Source: JAXGQE01 sp040766585 (GTDB lineage Bacteria; Bacillota; SLNR01). Taken from it: a stretch of DNA of 64,000 bases. The notes below the pieces were generated by a model. The model was not told where the DNA came from. It searched no databases and saw nothing but the letters and a program-made list of their open reading frames with translations. Every line of letters starts with the position of its first letter. Within the stretch, counting starts at the first letter, position 1. The position numbers and the translations under genes were made by a program. Below are positions 11,814-20,361 of this stretch, one piece after another. The DNA is taken from assembly GCA_040766585.1 (NCBI GenBank), contig JAXGQE010000008.1:77975-141974 (forward strand), in the 5' to 3' direction.

Positions 11814-14297
11814 ATGAATGGTCGATTTACTGAAAGATCACAACGTGTCGTTCTTATGGCACAGGAAGAAGCGAAACGACTGAAACATCACGCAGTAGGC
11901 ACAGAACACCTGCTGCTGGGACTGATCCGCGAAGGAAGCGGAGTTGCCGCCAAAGCGCTGGAGATGCTCCAGATTGATTTTGATCAGGTTCGAAGCCAGG
12001 TGGAAAGCATGATTGGGCAGGGAGACGTGGAAGTCCAGGGTGAAATCGGGTTCACTCCCCGAGCCAAGAAAGTCGTACTGGAATTGGCTCTGCAGGAAGC
12101 TCAGAAACTGGGCCACAGCTATATTGGAACCGAACATCTCCTCTTGGCACTGATCAGTGAAGGTGAGGGTGTGGCGGCCCGAGTGCTGGAAGGTCTGGGC
12201 GCCAGCCTCCCGCAGGTACGTGCAGTTGTTATGGAACTTTTGGGAGGAGAAGTCCGGCAGGATTCACCGGCAGCAGGCGATGTCCCCGCAGGATCCCACA
12301 AGGCCCAAGGCGGAGAAAAAAGCACCACGCCCACATTGGACAGTTTCAGCCGGGATCTGACCCAGATGGCCAGAGACGGCAAACTTGACCCTGTGATTGG
12401 CCGGGAGATTGAAATTGAGCGTGTCATCCAGGTTCTCAGTCGCCGGACCAAGAACAATCCCTGTCTGGTGGGTGAACCCGGTGTGGGTAAGACCGCCATT
12501 GCGGAAGGGCTGGCCCAGCGGATTGTGGACAGCAATGTGCCGGAAACGCTGAAAGACAAACGGGTCGTATCATTGGACCTGGCATCGCTGATTGCCGGCA
12601 CCAAGTACCGGGGCGAATTTGAAGAACGACTGAAAAAAGTGATGGAAGAGATCAAGAGTGCAGGAAATGTGGTTGTCTTTTTGGATGAACTGCATACCAT
12701 TATCGGAGCCGGAGCAGCGGAAGGGGCCATCGATGCGTCCAATATCTTAAAACCGGCCCTGTCCCGAGGGGAAATGCAGGTCGTAGGAGCAACCACCCTG
12801 GATGAATACAGAAAACATGTTGAGCGAGACTCAGCTCTGGAACGTCGGTTCCAGCCCATTACCGTGGATGAGCCCACTGTGGACGAGACCATTGCCATTT
12901 TGCGGGGTCTTAGGGATCGTTATGAAGCCCACCACAAAGTAAAGATCCTGGACGACGCCATTGAAGCCGCCGCCAGACTGTCCGATCGATATGTATCGGG
13001 GCGGTTCCTTCCGGACAAGGCCATCGACCTCATAGATGAAGCTGCATCGAGAGTTCGTCTGGGATCCCTGGTGGCACCTCCCGATCTGAAGGACCTGGAA
13101 GAACAACTGGAAAAAACACGACGAGAAAAAGACGCCGCTGTGCACAGCCAGGAGTTTGAAAAAGCGGCCCAGTTACGAGATGAAGAAAGAAAGATGAAAG
13201 AGGAACTGGAGAAACAGAAAGCGGAGTGGAAACAGAAAAATACGACTCAATACGCCCAAGTAACCGAAGATGACATTGCCCAGATTGTGTCCAGCTGGAC
13301 CGGTATTCCGGTTCGGAAGCTGGCGGAAGAAGAGTCCGAAAGACTCTTGAAGCTGGAAGAAATCCTGCATAAAAGAGTTGTCGGCCAGGAAGAAGCCGTC
13401 AAGGCAGTGTCCAAGGCGGTCCGGAGAGCACGAGCCGGGCTGAAGGATCCCAAGCGTCCCATCGGATCGTTTATTTTCCTGGGACCGACAGGGGTTGGGA
13501 AAACGGAACTGGCCAGAGCGCTGGCAGAGGCCCTGTTCGGGGATGAAGATGCCATGGTTCGCGTGGACATGTCGGAATACATGGAACGACACTCGGTGTC
13601 CCGTCTGGTAGGAGCCCCTCCGGGATATGTGGGATACGACGAAGGGGGGCAGCTGTCTGAGGCCATCCGGAGAAAACCGTATTCAGTCATTCTCCTGGAT
13701 GAAATCGAAAAAGCCCATCCGGAAGTATTCAACATTCTCCTGCAGATCATGGAAGACGGCCGATTGACCGATAACAAAGGGAGACTCATAGACTTCCGCA
13801 ACACGGTGATCATCATGACATCCAATGTGGGGGCTTCTATTTTGAAGAAGGAATCGTCACTGGGATTCAAGCCGTCCGATGAAGAAGAGAAGGCCAAATA
13901 TGACGACATGAAGGATCGGGTTACCGGTGAACTGAGACGAACTTTCCGACCGGAGTTTTTGAACCGGATTGATGAAACCATCGTATTCCATCATCTCACA
14001 GAAGAAGACATCAAGCAGATCGTTGTCTTGATGCTCAATGAGTTGGGGAAACGGCTGGCTGAAAACGACATCGCCATTGAAGTAACGGAGGCAGCCAGGG
14101 CGGAACTGGTCAAACAAGGGTTTGACCAGACCTACGGAGCCCGGCCGCTGCGCAGAGCCATCCAGAGGTTGATTGAAGATCCGCTGTCGGAAGCATACCT
14201 GAGAGGCCAGTTCTCCATGGGAGACACGGTGCTGGTGGATTACACAGAAGAAGGTTTCAGCTTCAACCGAAAGGACGAGTCGTCCGATTCCATCTAA
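11814..14297 (+). CDS. clpC: ATP-dependent Clp protease ATP-binding subunit ClpC
   Basis: An 827-residue class I Hsp100 ATPase. In order: two N-terminal Clp repeats (about 1-150), first AAA+ domain with Walker A GEPGVGKT near 223, a middle region with a UVR-like coiled coil (EFEKAAQLRDEE), and second AAA+ domain with GPTGVGKTE near 558. It unfolds substrates, including arginine-phosphorylated ones, for ClpP. Start ATG 11814 follows AAGGGGGAA, and a terminator follows the stop. Length and domain order are normal. Confidence 0.98.
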   Translation: MNGRFTERSQRVVLMAQEEAKRLKHHAVGTEHLLLGLIREGSGVAAKALEMLQIDFDQVRSQVESMIGQGDVEVQGEIGFTPRAKKVVLELALQEAQKLGHSYIGTEHLLLALISEGEGVAARVLEGLGASLPQVRAVVMELLGGEVRQDSPAAGDVPAGSHKAQGGEKSTTPTLDSFSRDLTQMARDGKLDPVIGREIEIERVIQVLSRRTKNNPCLVGEPGVGKTAIAEGLAQRIVDSNVPETLKDKRVVSLDLASLIAGTKYRGEFEERLKKVMEEIKSAGNVVVFLDELHTIIGAGAAEGAIDASNILKPALSRGEMQVVGATTLDEYRKHVERDSALERRFQPITVDEPTVDETIAILRGLRDRYEAHHKVKILDDAIEAAARLSDRYVSGRFLPDKAIDLIDEAASRVRLGSLVAPPDLKDLEEQLEKTRREKDAAVHSQEFEKAAQLRDEERKMKEELEKQKAEWKQKNTTQYAQVTEDDIAQIVSSWTGIPVRKLAEEESERLLKLEEILHKRVVGQEEAVKAVSKAVRRARAGLKDPKRPIGSFIFLGPTGVGKTELARALAEALFGDEDAMVRVDMSEYMERHSVSRLVGAPPGYVGYDEGGQLSEAIRRKPYSVILLDEIEKAHPEVFNILLQIMEDGRLTDNKGRLIDFRNTVIIMTSNVGASILKKESSLGFKPSDEEEKAKYDDMKDRVTGELRRTFRPEFLNRIDETIVFHHLTEEDIKQIVVLMLNELGKRLAENDIAIEVTEAARAELVKQGFDQTYGARPLRRAIQRLIEDPLSEAYLRGQFSMGDTVLVDYTEEGFSFNRKDESSDSI

Positions 14298-14314
14298 CCA
14301 AGAGACAGTAATGA

Positions 14315-14344
14315 AAAGAGAGCTGCAGACGCAGCTCTCTTTTC
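14315..14344 (+). terminator. Terminator after clpC
   Basis: AGAGAGCTGC and GCAGCTCTCT form a perfect 10-bp stem around AGAC, followed by four T. It closes the ctsR operon. Confidence 0.92.
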
Positions 14345-14417
14345 CTCATCAAAAAGGAAAACCTGAGTTGTTGAAGAAGTTTCAATTACCTGGATATCGA
14401 TCACCGGAGGGATGGCG

Positions 14418-15407
14418 ATGTTGGCAAATCGAAACCCGGATCTGTACCACGGGCACAATAAAAGCAAGAATTTCTTTGAGGGTTGGTATTTTAAGCTGGT
14501 GGATGCCAAGAAGGAAAATGTGATGGTGTTTATACCGGGCATTTCCTATGGCCGCCAGCCTGATCATCACCATAGTTTCATTCAAGTGATTCAGGCCGTG
14601 AATCGACAGTATGACTATCTGACTTATCCGGTTCAGTCATTTCAGGCTGAACGGAATATGTTCAGAGTGGGTATTCAGGGCAATGTCTTTTCGCTGCAGG
14701 GAATTCACCTGGATCTGAATAGGGAAGAGATCCGCATTCAAGGGGACCTGCAGTTTTCCAATACAGTCAAATGGCCGGATTCATTTATTCAACCCGGCAG
14801 CATGGGTTTTTACAACTATATACCCGGTATGCAGTGCTACGCTCAGGTGTGTGCCATGGATATGGATCTTTCCGGATCGCTCACCATCGACGGGCGGGAA
14901 ATGGACTTTACCGGAGGCAAAGGGTATGTGGAAAAAAACTGGGGAAAAATGTTCCCGTACTCCTGGATCTGGATTCAAAGCAATCATTTCAATGTACCAC
15001 GTGCGTCTTTATCGTGCTCGCTGGCCCACATCCCGCTCCCGGTGGGCAGTTTCCGGGGTTTTCTAATCGGCCTTTTGCTGGACCGTCAGTTTTTTTCATT
15101 TACGACGATGAATCGAAGCAGGATGTTCATTTATCCCAAAGGACACGATGTCACCATCCGTGTGGAAAACAAAGAGTATGTGATGAAAATGGATACGGAA
15201 ACAAAAGATGATAACTTCATTCTCTTAAAGGGGCCGCGGGATGGGCAGATGGTTCCTCTGGTCCAGGAGAATCTGGCTGGACGAGTGGGCGTAACCTTAG
15301 TGCAGAAAAGAACCGGAGATGTTCTCTTTCAGAGCATTGGAGAATGCGCTGGCATTGAGTACGGAGGCAATCAGATGATGGTACTGGATCAAACAAGGAA
15401 GGATTGA
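14418..15407 (+). CDS. Tocopherol cyclase family protein
   Basis: A 329-residue protein that resembles the tocopherol-cyclase-like family (bacterial members without known tocopherol synthesis). Visible features are the opening NKSKNFFEGWYFKLVD, the aromatic, glycine-rich beta segments, and the GKGYVEKNWG stretch near 173-182. The fold of the family is a large beta-barrel binding a hydrophobic ligand. Substrate here is unknown, and a real tocopherol cyclase is unlikely in such an organism. ATG 14418 is preferred over ATG 14412 because GGAGG at 14406 would be too close to the latter. It is probably read with radA, 8 bases downstream. Confidence 0.75.
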   Translation: MLANRNPDLYHGHNKSKNFFEGWYFKLVDAKKENVMVFIPGISYGRQPDHHHSFIQVIQAVNRQYDYLTYPVQSFQAERNMFRVGIQGNVFSLQGIHLDLNREEIRIQGDLQFSNTVKWPDSFIQPGSMGFYNYIPGMQCYAQVCAMDMDLSGSLTIDGREMDFTGGKGYVEKNWGKMFPYSWIWIQSNHFNVPRASLSCSLAHIPLPVGSFRGFLIGLLLDRQFFSFTTMNRSRMFIYPKGHDVTIRVENKEYVMKMDTETKDDNFILLKGPRDGQMVPLVQENLAGRVGVTLVQKRTGDVLFQSIGECAGIEYGGNQMMVLDQTRKD

Positions 15408-15415
15408 GGGGTTCT

Positions 15416-16795
15416 ATGAGCAAGAAGAAAACAGTGTATGTCTGCCAGGCGTGCGGGTATGATTCAGTAAAATGGTCCGGGCGCTGTCCCGGCTGCGGTC
15501 AATGGAATACCATGAGCGAGGAAATGGTTCGCGACTCCAGCGACTATCACGATGCACGAAGAGGCCGGGATTCCCACAAGGCGGAACCGGTTCAGATTAC
15601 GGACATTGAAGCGGATCATTCAGAGCGAATTTCCACCGGATCATCCGAAATGGACCGGGTTCTGGGGCAGGGTCTGATGCCAGGATCCGTGGTGCTGATG
15701 GTGGGAGATCCGGGGATCGGCAAATCCAGCCTGACCTTGCAGCTGTCGGCCCATATGGCAGCAGCCGGAAGAACAGTTCTGTATGTAACCGGGGAGGAAA
15801 GCGTCAACCAGATTCATCTGCGGGCCAAGCGGCTGGGGGCTCTCCAGAATCATCTTCTGGTGCTGAGTGAAACCGATATTTCGGAAATTGAGATCCAGAT
15901 CGAAAAGATACATCCGGACCTTTTGATCATTGATTCCATTCAGACCATGTTCCGACCGGAGATTGAATCAGCTCCCGGCAGCGTCAGCCAGGTGCGGGAA
16001 GGTGCAGCGCATCTGCTGCGGCTGACCAAAGAAGCAGGTTTTTCCACCATCATTATCGGGCATGTGACCAAAGACGGGACGCTGGCCGGACCGCGGGTGT
16101 TGGAACACATTGTCGATACCGTCCTGTATTTTGAAGGCGAGAGAAATACCCATTACCGTATTCTCAGAGCCGTCAAAAACCGGTTTGGCAGCACCAATGA
16201 AATCGGCCTGTTTGAGATGAGGCAGCGGGGTCTGGTGGATGTCTATGATGCGTCTAAAATATTTTTGGAAGAAAGGGCCATGCATGCATCTGGAAGCATT
16301 GTTCTCCCGGCCATCGAAGGATCCCGACCCTTAATGGTGGAGATCCAGGCGCTGGTGGCGCCGTCCCCCTTTATTCCTCCGCGAAGAACATCGGATAGCA
16401 TCGATGCAAAAAAAATTCAGCTGATTCTGGCTGTACTGGAAAAGAGAGCGGGATTTCATATGGGAAACATGGATGTGTTCGTGAAAGTAGCCGGGGGTAT
16501 TACCATCGATGAGCCGGCTGCTGATCTGGCCGTTGCTTTTGCCCTGGCTTCCAGCCACCGGGATATTCCCATGGAGCCGGGCTTGATTGCCGTGGGAGAA
16601 ATCGGCCTGTCCGGTGAAATCCGTGCTGTCTCCCGCATCGAACAGCGGCTGAAAGAAGCGGAAAGAATGGGATTCGACAAAGCAATCATCCCAGTCAGCA
16701 ATATGAAGGATGAAATATTTCAATCGAATCTGGGCATTGAGCCCATCGGAGTGGCGACACTGCGAGAGGGATTGAAAGCAGCCCTGGGAATATAA
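15416..16795 (+). CDS. radA: DNA repair protein RadA (Sms)
   Basis: A 459-residue protein. It opens with a four-cysteine zinc finger (CQACG ... CPGCG, about 6-25), then a RecA-like ATPase with Walker A GDPGIGKS near 93, the RadA-specific KNRFGS motif near 250, and a Lon-protease-like C-terminal domain. RadA drives branch migration in recombinational repair. ATG 15416 fits GAGGGG upstream; the frame extends to a TTG at 15404. In many clostridia radA is followed by disA, which is absent here. Confidence 0.96.
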   Translation: MSKKKTVYVCQACGYDSVKWSGRCPGCGQWNTMSEEMVRDSSDYHDARRGRDSHKAEPVQITDIEADHSERISTGSSEMDRVLGQGLMPGSVVLMVGDPGIGKSSLTLQLSAHMAAAGRTVLYVTGEESVNQIHLRAKRLGALQNHLLVLSETDISEIEIQIEKIHPDLLIIDSIQTMFRPEIESAPGSVSQVREGAAHLLRLTKEAGFSTIIIGHVTKDGTLAGPRVLEHIVDTVLYFEGERNTHYRILRAVKNRFGSTNEIGLFEMRQRGLVDVYDASKIFLEERAMHASGSIVLPAIEGSRPLMVEIQALVAPSPFIPPRRTSDSIDAKKIQLILAVLEKRAGFHMGNMDVFVKVAGGITIDEPAADLAVAFALASSHRDIPMEPGLIAVGEIGLSGEIRAVSRIEQRLKEAERMGFDKAIIPVSNMKDEIFQSNLGIEPIGVATLREGLKAALGI

Positions 16796-16826
16796 AAAAA
16801 GCCTGCACCTAAGAAGTGCAGGCTTT
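16794..16826. terminator. Bidirectional terminator between radA and the convergent gene
   Basis: GCCTGCAC (16801) and GTGCAGGC (16816) form an 8-bp stem flanked by an A run on the left and T residues on the right, so it can serve radA on the plus strand and the convergent gene on the minus strand. Confidence 0.88.
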
Positions 16827-16835
16827 CTGACGGGA

Positions 16836-17231
16836 TTATGTTAATGTGAACCGGCCCAGAGCCGACAAGCGTTCTCCTTCCGATTCCAGAATATCTGCCA
16901 GTGAAAAACCAAGCAGGTCGCAGATGGCGGTAAAATAGAAGATGTTCCTGCCCAGCTCAGATTCGATGATTTCCCGGCACGATGAACACAGTTCTCCCTC
17001 TAAGTGATCATCCATGTACTTGGTAATGTCCTCAAACAATATGTCAGCCGGAAAATCCTGTTTATCAGCGCGAATCCGAAGGCATCCGCAGGATGTAACT
17101 GCTTTCACAATAGAACGGTTGACGCGGGCATTGGTTTCTTGAAATTTGGAAAGAACATCAAGGATGCTTCGATGACGAACCAGAAGAGTGGATACTGTAT
17201 CCTGAAATTTGTCGCAGCAGGAATCGTCCAT
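16836..17231 (-). CDS. Conserved small protein of unknown function, CGC motif
   Basis: A 131-residue protein of a clostridial type that I recall being annotated as DUF1573-like in databases; I am not certain of the family. It has cysteines at CCDKF near the N-terminus, TSCGC in the middle and CSSC near 82, and a C-terminal helical segment (NIFYFTAICDLLGFSLADIL) faintly reminiscent of MazG-type proteins. The cysteine pattern suggests metal binding, but this is inference. It is transcribed opposite to its neighbours from its own promoter, converges on radA and diverges from carD. Start ATG 17231 has AGGTGG just upstream on its strand. Confidence 0.7.
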   Translation of the reverse strand: MDDSCCDKFQDTVSTLLVRHRSILDVLSKFQETNARVNRSIVKAVTSCGCLRIRADKQDFPADILFEDITKYMDDHLEGELCSSCREIIESELGRNIFYFTAICDLLGFSLADILESEGERLSALGRFTLT

Positions 17232-17274
17232 TCATGCCACCTCTTTTGCACTGTCTTATTTGGTTTCCGTGTTC

Positions 17275-17304
17275 ATTATACCGATAAAACTCAGTGTTTG
17301 TCAA
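17275..17304 (-). promoter_or_regulatory. Promoter of the divergent small gene
   Basis: On the minus strand TTGACA (17304-17299) and TATAAT (17280-17275) are separated by 18 bp, 44 bases before the start codon at 17231. Confidence 0.78.
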
Positions 17305-17326
17305 TGTTATCCCTATACAGCCCTGT

Positions 17327-17355
17327 TTGACAGTGTCCAGCAAATATGGTATTCT
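17327..17355 (+). promoter_or_regulatory. carD promoter
   Basis: TTGACA at 17327 and TATTCT at 17350 with a 17-bp spacer. It is back to back with the minus-strand promoter; the two -35 boxes are only 22 bp apart, so the two genes may influence each other. Confidence 0.78.
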
Positions 17356-17401
17356 AGTAGAGATAGAAGGAATTTTTTTCTATTCTTGAGGGGGAGCGCC
17401 C

Positions 17402-17878
17402 ATGTTCGACATTGGGGATAAAGTGGTTTATCCCATGCATGGTGCAGGGGTGATCGAAGCAATTGAAGAGAAGGAAGTTCTGGGTGAGACGAAACAGTAC
17501 TACATCATGAGACTTCCGATCGGCGAAATGAAGGTGATGATTCCTCTGGTGAAAGTCAACGCCATTGGTCTTCGCTATGTTGTCGATGATGAGGGTGTCG
17601 ACCGGGTATTCGGTATTCTGCAGAAAAGGGAAACCGACATGGCTACCAGTTGGAACCGCCGCTACCGGGCAAACCTGGAAAAGATCAAAAGCGGTGATAT
17701 TTTTGAGGTTGCCGCCGTGGTCAGAAATCTGATGCTCCGTGACAAAGAAAAGGGTTTATCAACAGGAGAGCGAAAAATGCTCGATAATGCTCGACAGATT
17801 CTCTTAAGTGAGTTGGTTCTGGCAAAAGGCATGGAAGAGGAAAAGGCCACCTTGCTGCTGGAAAAGTATATTGGATAG
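17402..17878 (+). CDS. carD: CarD/CdnL family transcriptional regulator
   Basis: A 158-residue protein with an N-terminal CarD/TRCF RNA-polymerase-interacting domain (opening FDIGDKVVYPMHGAGVIEAI) and a helical C-terminal domain (LSTGERKMLDNARQILLSEL). Members bind the RNA polymerase beta subunit and stabilise open complexes, often at rRNA promoters. ATG 17402 lies behind GGGGGAGCG. A terminator follows, so it seems to be transcribed alone. Confidence 0.93.
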   Translation: MFDIGDKVVYPMHGAGVIEAIEEKEVLGETKQYYIMRLPIGEMKVMIPLVKVNAIGLRYVVDDEGVDRVFGILQKRETDMATSWNRRYRANLEKIKSGDIFEVAAVVRNLMLRDKEKGLSTGERKMLDNARQILLSELVLAKGMEEEKATLLLEKYIG

Positions 17879-17900
17879 GAACATATCCTTTACTTGAGAG

Positions 17901-17931
17901 TACGTCAGATGCGCCTGACGTATTTTTTTCT
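17901..17931 (+). terminator. Terminator after carD
   Basis: TACGTCAG and CTGACGTA form an 8-bp stem followed by seven T. Confidence 0.9.
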
Positions 17932-17960
17932 GCATTATTTCAGCGAAAGGAGGTGAAACT

Positions 17961-19064
17961 ATGAGAGTAGATCGCCCGTTTCGAATATTGCTCACATTGA
18001 TGGGTCTTGTCTTGGGTTATGCACTTATATTATTCAGTCTTCCCCATCTGACGTCAATACTCGAAATCGAAATTGATCTTGTGATTATGAGCAGCCTGCT
18101 GGCTGCCGGGGCTCTCATCGGAGGGGCCGTGGGTTTCCTGCTTGCTCCGGGACTGCTGCATGCATTGAGGCAGCTAACCGGATGGATGGAATCCCGATTG
18201 AAAAAAGCACCGGTTCAGGATATTCTATCTGCGGTGTTCGGACTGATTATCGGGTTGATCATTGCGAATCTGCTGGGCGGTGCATTTGCGCGAATTCCCT
18301 TTGTGGGAGCCATTCTGTCACCTCTGGGATCCGTCATTTTCGGGTACCTGGGCATCAGCGTGGGATTGAACAAGCGCGAAGAGATCGGTCAGTTTTTCAC
18401 AGGCCTGCCCATATTTTCCGGACGTGACCGCAGTCACCGTGCCAGTTCCCGTTCCGTCAGCAAAATACTGGACACCAGCGTGATCATTGATGGCCGTATC
18501 GCCGATCTTTGCCAGACCGGTTTTATGGAGGGCCCCATTGTGATTCCGGGGTTTGTCCTGGAAGAACTGCGGCATATTGCGGACTCATCCGACCTGTTAA
18601 AAAGGAACCGGGGCCGTAGGGGGCTGGATGTGTTGAATCGCATTCAAAAAGAACTGAACATCCAGGTGCAGATTGTGGAAAAAGATTTCGACGATATTAG
18701 CGAAGTGGACCGCAAACTGGTCCGTCTGGCCAAAGAGATGAATGGGAAAGTAGTGACCAATGACTATAACTTAAACAAGATTGCCGAGCTTCAGGGCGTC
18801 TCTGTCCTCAATATCAATGAACTGACCAACGCCGTGAAACCGGTTGTTCTTCCCGGCGAAGAAATGACGGCCAGTGTCATCAAAGAGGGCAAAGAGCCGG
18901 GGCAGGGAGTCGCCTATCTGGATGATGGAACCATGATTGTTATTGACGGCGGGAGAAAGTATGTGGGTGAGACGGTGGATGTAATGGTGACCAGCGTCCT
19001 CCAGACATCGGCCGGCCGTATGATATTTGCCAAATTGATCAGCGTCAACGATGACAGAATCTAG
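17961..19064 (+). CDS. PIN/TRAM domain membrane protein (YacL type)
   Basis: A 367-residue protein. Four hydrophobic stretches fill the first 135 residues. A PIN-domain nuclease-like fold follows (LDTSVIIDGRI near 171, with acidic residues typical of the active site), then a C-terminal TRAM RNA-binding domain (about 295-365). It matches the B. subtilis YacL family, whose members are membrane proteins presumed to act on RNA. ATG 17961 has a strong AAGGAGGTG upstream. Its place between carD and ispD is the classical Firmicute order. Confidence 0.93.
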   Translation: MRVDRPFRILLTLMGLVLGYALILFSLPHLTSILEIEIDLVIMSSLLAAGALIGGAVGFLLAPGLLHALRQLTGWMESRLKKAPVQDILSAVFGLIIGLIIANLLGGAFARIPFVGAILSPLGSVIFGYLGISVGLNKREEIGQFFTGLPIFSGRDRSHRASSRSVSKILDTSVIIDGRIADLCQTGFMEGPIVIPGFVLEELRHIADSSDLLKRNRGRRGLDVLNRIQKELNIQVQIVEKDFDDISEVDRKLVRLAKEMNGKVVTNDYNLNKIAELQGVSVLNINELTNAVKPVVLPGEEMTASVIKEGKEPGQGVAYLDDGTMIVIDGGRKYVGETVDVMVTSVLQTSAGRMIFAKLISVNDDRI

Positions 19065-19092
19065 CACGATGGATGATTAGGTGGGATACGGT

Positions 19093-19824
19093 GTGAATAT
19101 ATGCGCCATTGTCCCTGCTGCCGGTGCAGGGAGAAGAATGCAGTCAGAAAAACGCAAACAGTTTCTGCTTTTGGCCGGGGTCCCCATTCTCTACTATTCC
19201 CTGGCCGTTCTTTCGGAATGCGACCGGATCTCTTCCATAGTGCTGATGGTCCCGAAAGAGGATCTCGCCTATATGACAGAGCAAGAAAAGATAACCCAGC
19301 GGTTTCCCAAGATCCAGGCGGTGCTGGTGGGGGGAAAGGAAAGACAGGATACGGTGTATGCAGCGCTGGATTATCTCAGCCGTGCCTGTCCTGCCCCGGA
19401 TCTGGTGGTGGTACACGACGCGGTCCGGCCCTTTGCCGAAAAAGAATGCTTCGCGGATGTCATATCAGCTGCATCCCGGACCGGAGCGGCTATTGCAGCT
19501 GTGCCCGTTCAGGACACCATTAAACAAGCCGATGTCGGCACGATGTTTGTCCGCAACACAGAACCCCGGGAATCCCTCTGGGCGGCCCAAACACCCCAGT
19601 GTTTTTCGTTTCCGGTCCTCTGGGCGGCGCATCAAGAGGCGCGAAGGTATGGATTCAAGGGCACAGATGATGCAGAACTGGTGGAAAAGACGGGAATCCG
19701 AGTCAGTCTGGTCATGGGATCGTACGACAATATAAAAATAACGACCCCCACGGATTTGGAGTGGGGAAACTATCGGATCCAGTCCAAGGGAGGAAACCAG
19801 TTTGAGAGTGGGAATCGGCTTTGA
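19093..19824 (+). CDS. ispD: 2-C-methyl-D-erythritol 4-phosphate cytidylyltransferase
   Basis: A 243-residue enzyme of the MEP isoprenoid pathway that transfers CMP from CTP to methylerythritol phosphate. The nucleotide-binding N-terminus PAAGAGRRM near 6-14 and the VVHDAVRPF segment near 111-119 are diagnostic. GTG 19093 is preferred because AGGTGGG lies 7 bases before it; the frame also opens at GTG 19081. It overlaps ispF by 23 bases, so the two consecutive pathway enzymes are translationally coupled. Confidence 0.95.
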   Translation: MNICAIVPAAGAGRRMQSEKRKQFLLLAGVPILYYSLAVLSECDRISSIVLMVPKEDLAYMTEQEKITQRFPKIQAVLVGGKERQDTVYAALDYLSRACPAPDLVVVHDAVRPFAEKECFADVISAASRTGAAIAAVPVQDTIKQADVGTMFVRNTEPRESLWAAQTPQCFSFPVLWAAHQEARRYGFKGTDDAELVEKTGIRVSLVMGSYDNIKITTPTDLEWGNYRIQSKGGNQFESGNRL

Positions 19825-20293
19825 TGTACATCCATTAACCGATGGACGGCCCCTGGTGTTGGGTGGAGTTACGGTGCCGCACCGGAAGGGCCTGATGGGT
19901 CATTCCGACGCGGATGTGCTGGTCCATGCCATTATCGATGCTCTTTTGGGCGCTTCCGGCCAGGGGGATATCGGTCAGATCTTTCCCAATACGGATAGTC
20001 AGTATAAGGATATTTCCAGCATGATTCTTCTGGAGAAAGTACATGCTATGATTCGAAATGAAGGATGGACCATCCAGAACATTGATACGGTGATTGTGGC
20101 GGAAGCACCGAAGTTATCGCCGTTTTTCCATGCGATGAAAAGCAGCATTGCTGCTGCGCTTAAGATCCCTGCGGATTCAGTCCATGTGAAAGCTACAACC
20201 ACAGAAGGATTGGGATTTGCCGGACGAGAGGAAGGCATCGCCGCTCAGGCGGTGGCCTTACTTTCAGCGGACAGCGATCCATCCGCAGGTTGA
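19802..20293 (+). CDS. ispF: 2-C-methyl-D-erythritol 2,4-cyclodiphosphate synthase
   Basis: A 163-residue enzyme that cyclises the CDP-ME phosphate intermediate with release of CMP in the MEP pathway. The metal-binding motif GFDVHP near 6-11, GHSDADVLVHAI near 33-44 and the C-terminal TTTEGLGF are present. The start is TTG 19802 with AAGGGAGGAAA upstream, inside the end of ispD. A terminator follows. Confidence 0.96.
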   Translation: MRVGIGFDVHPLTDGRPLVLGGVTVPHRKGLMGHSDADVLVHAIIDALLGASGQGDIGQIFPNTDSQYKDISSMILLEKVHAMIRNEGWTIQNIDTVIVAEAPKLSPFFHAMKSSIAAALKIPADSVHVKATTTEGLGFAGREEGIAAQAVALLSADSDPSAG

Positions 20294-20311
20294 TGGAACG
20301 ATGGTCTCAAG

Positions 20312-20340
20312 CCGGCAGCAACCTGCCGGTATTTTTTTTG
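20312..20340 (+). terminator. Terminator after ispDF
   Basis: CCGGCAG and CTGCCGG pair around CAAC, followed by an A and eight T. Confidence 0.92.
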
Positions 20341-20361
20341 GAAAAAGAAAAGGTGGTATCT

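Noticed and set aside
19101..19735. Alternative frames across ispD
   Set aside because: They are shadows of a clearly recognised enzyme gene in the correct frame.
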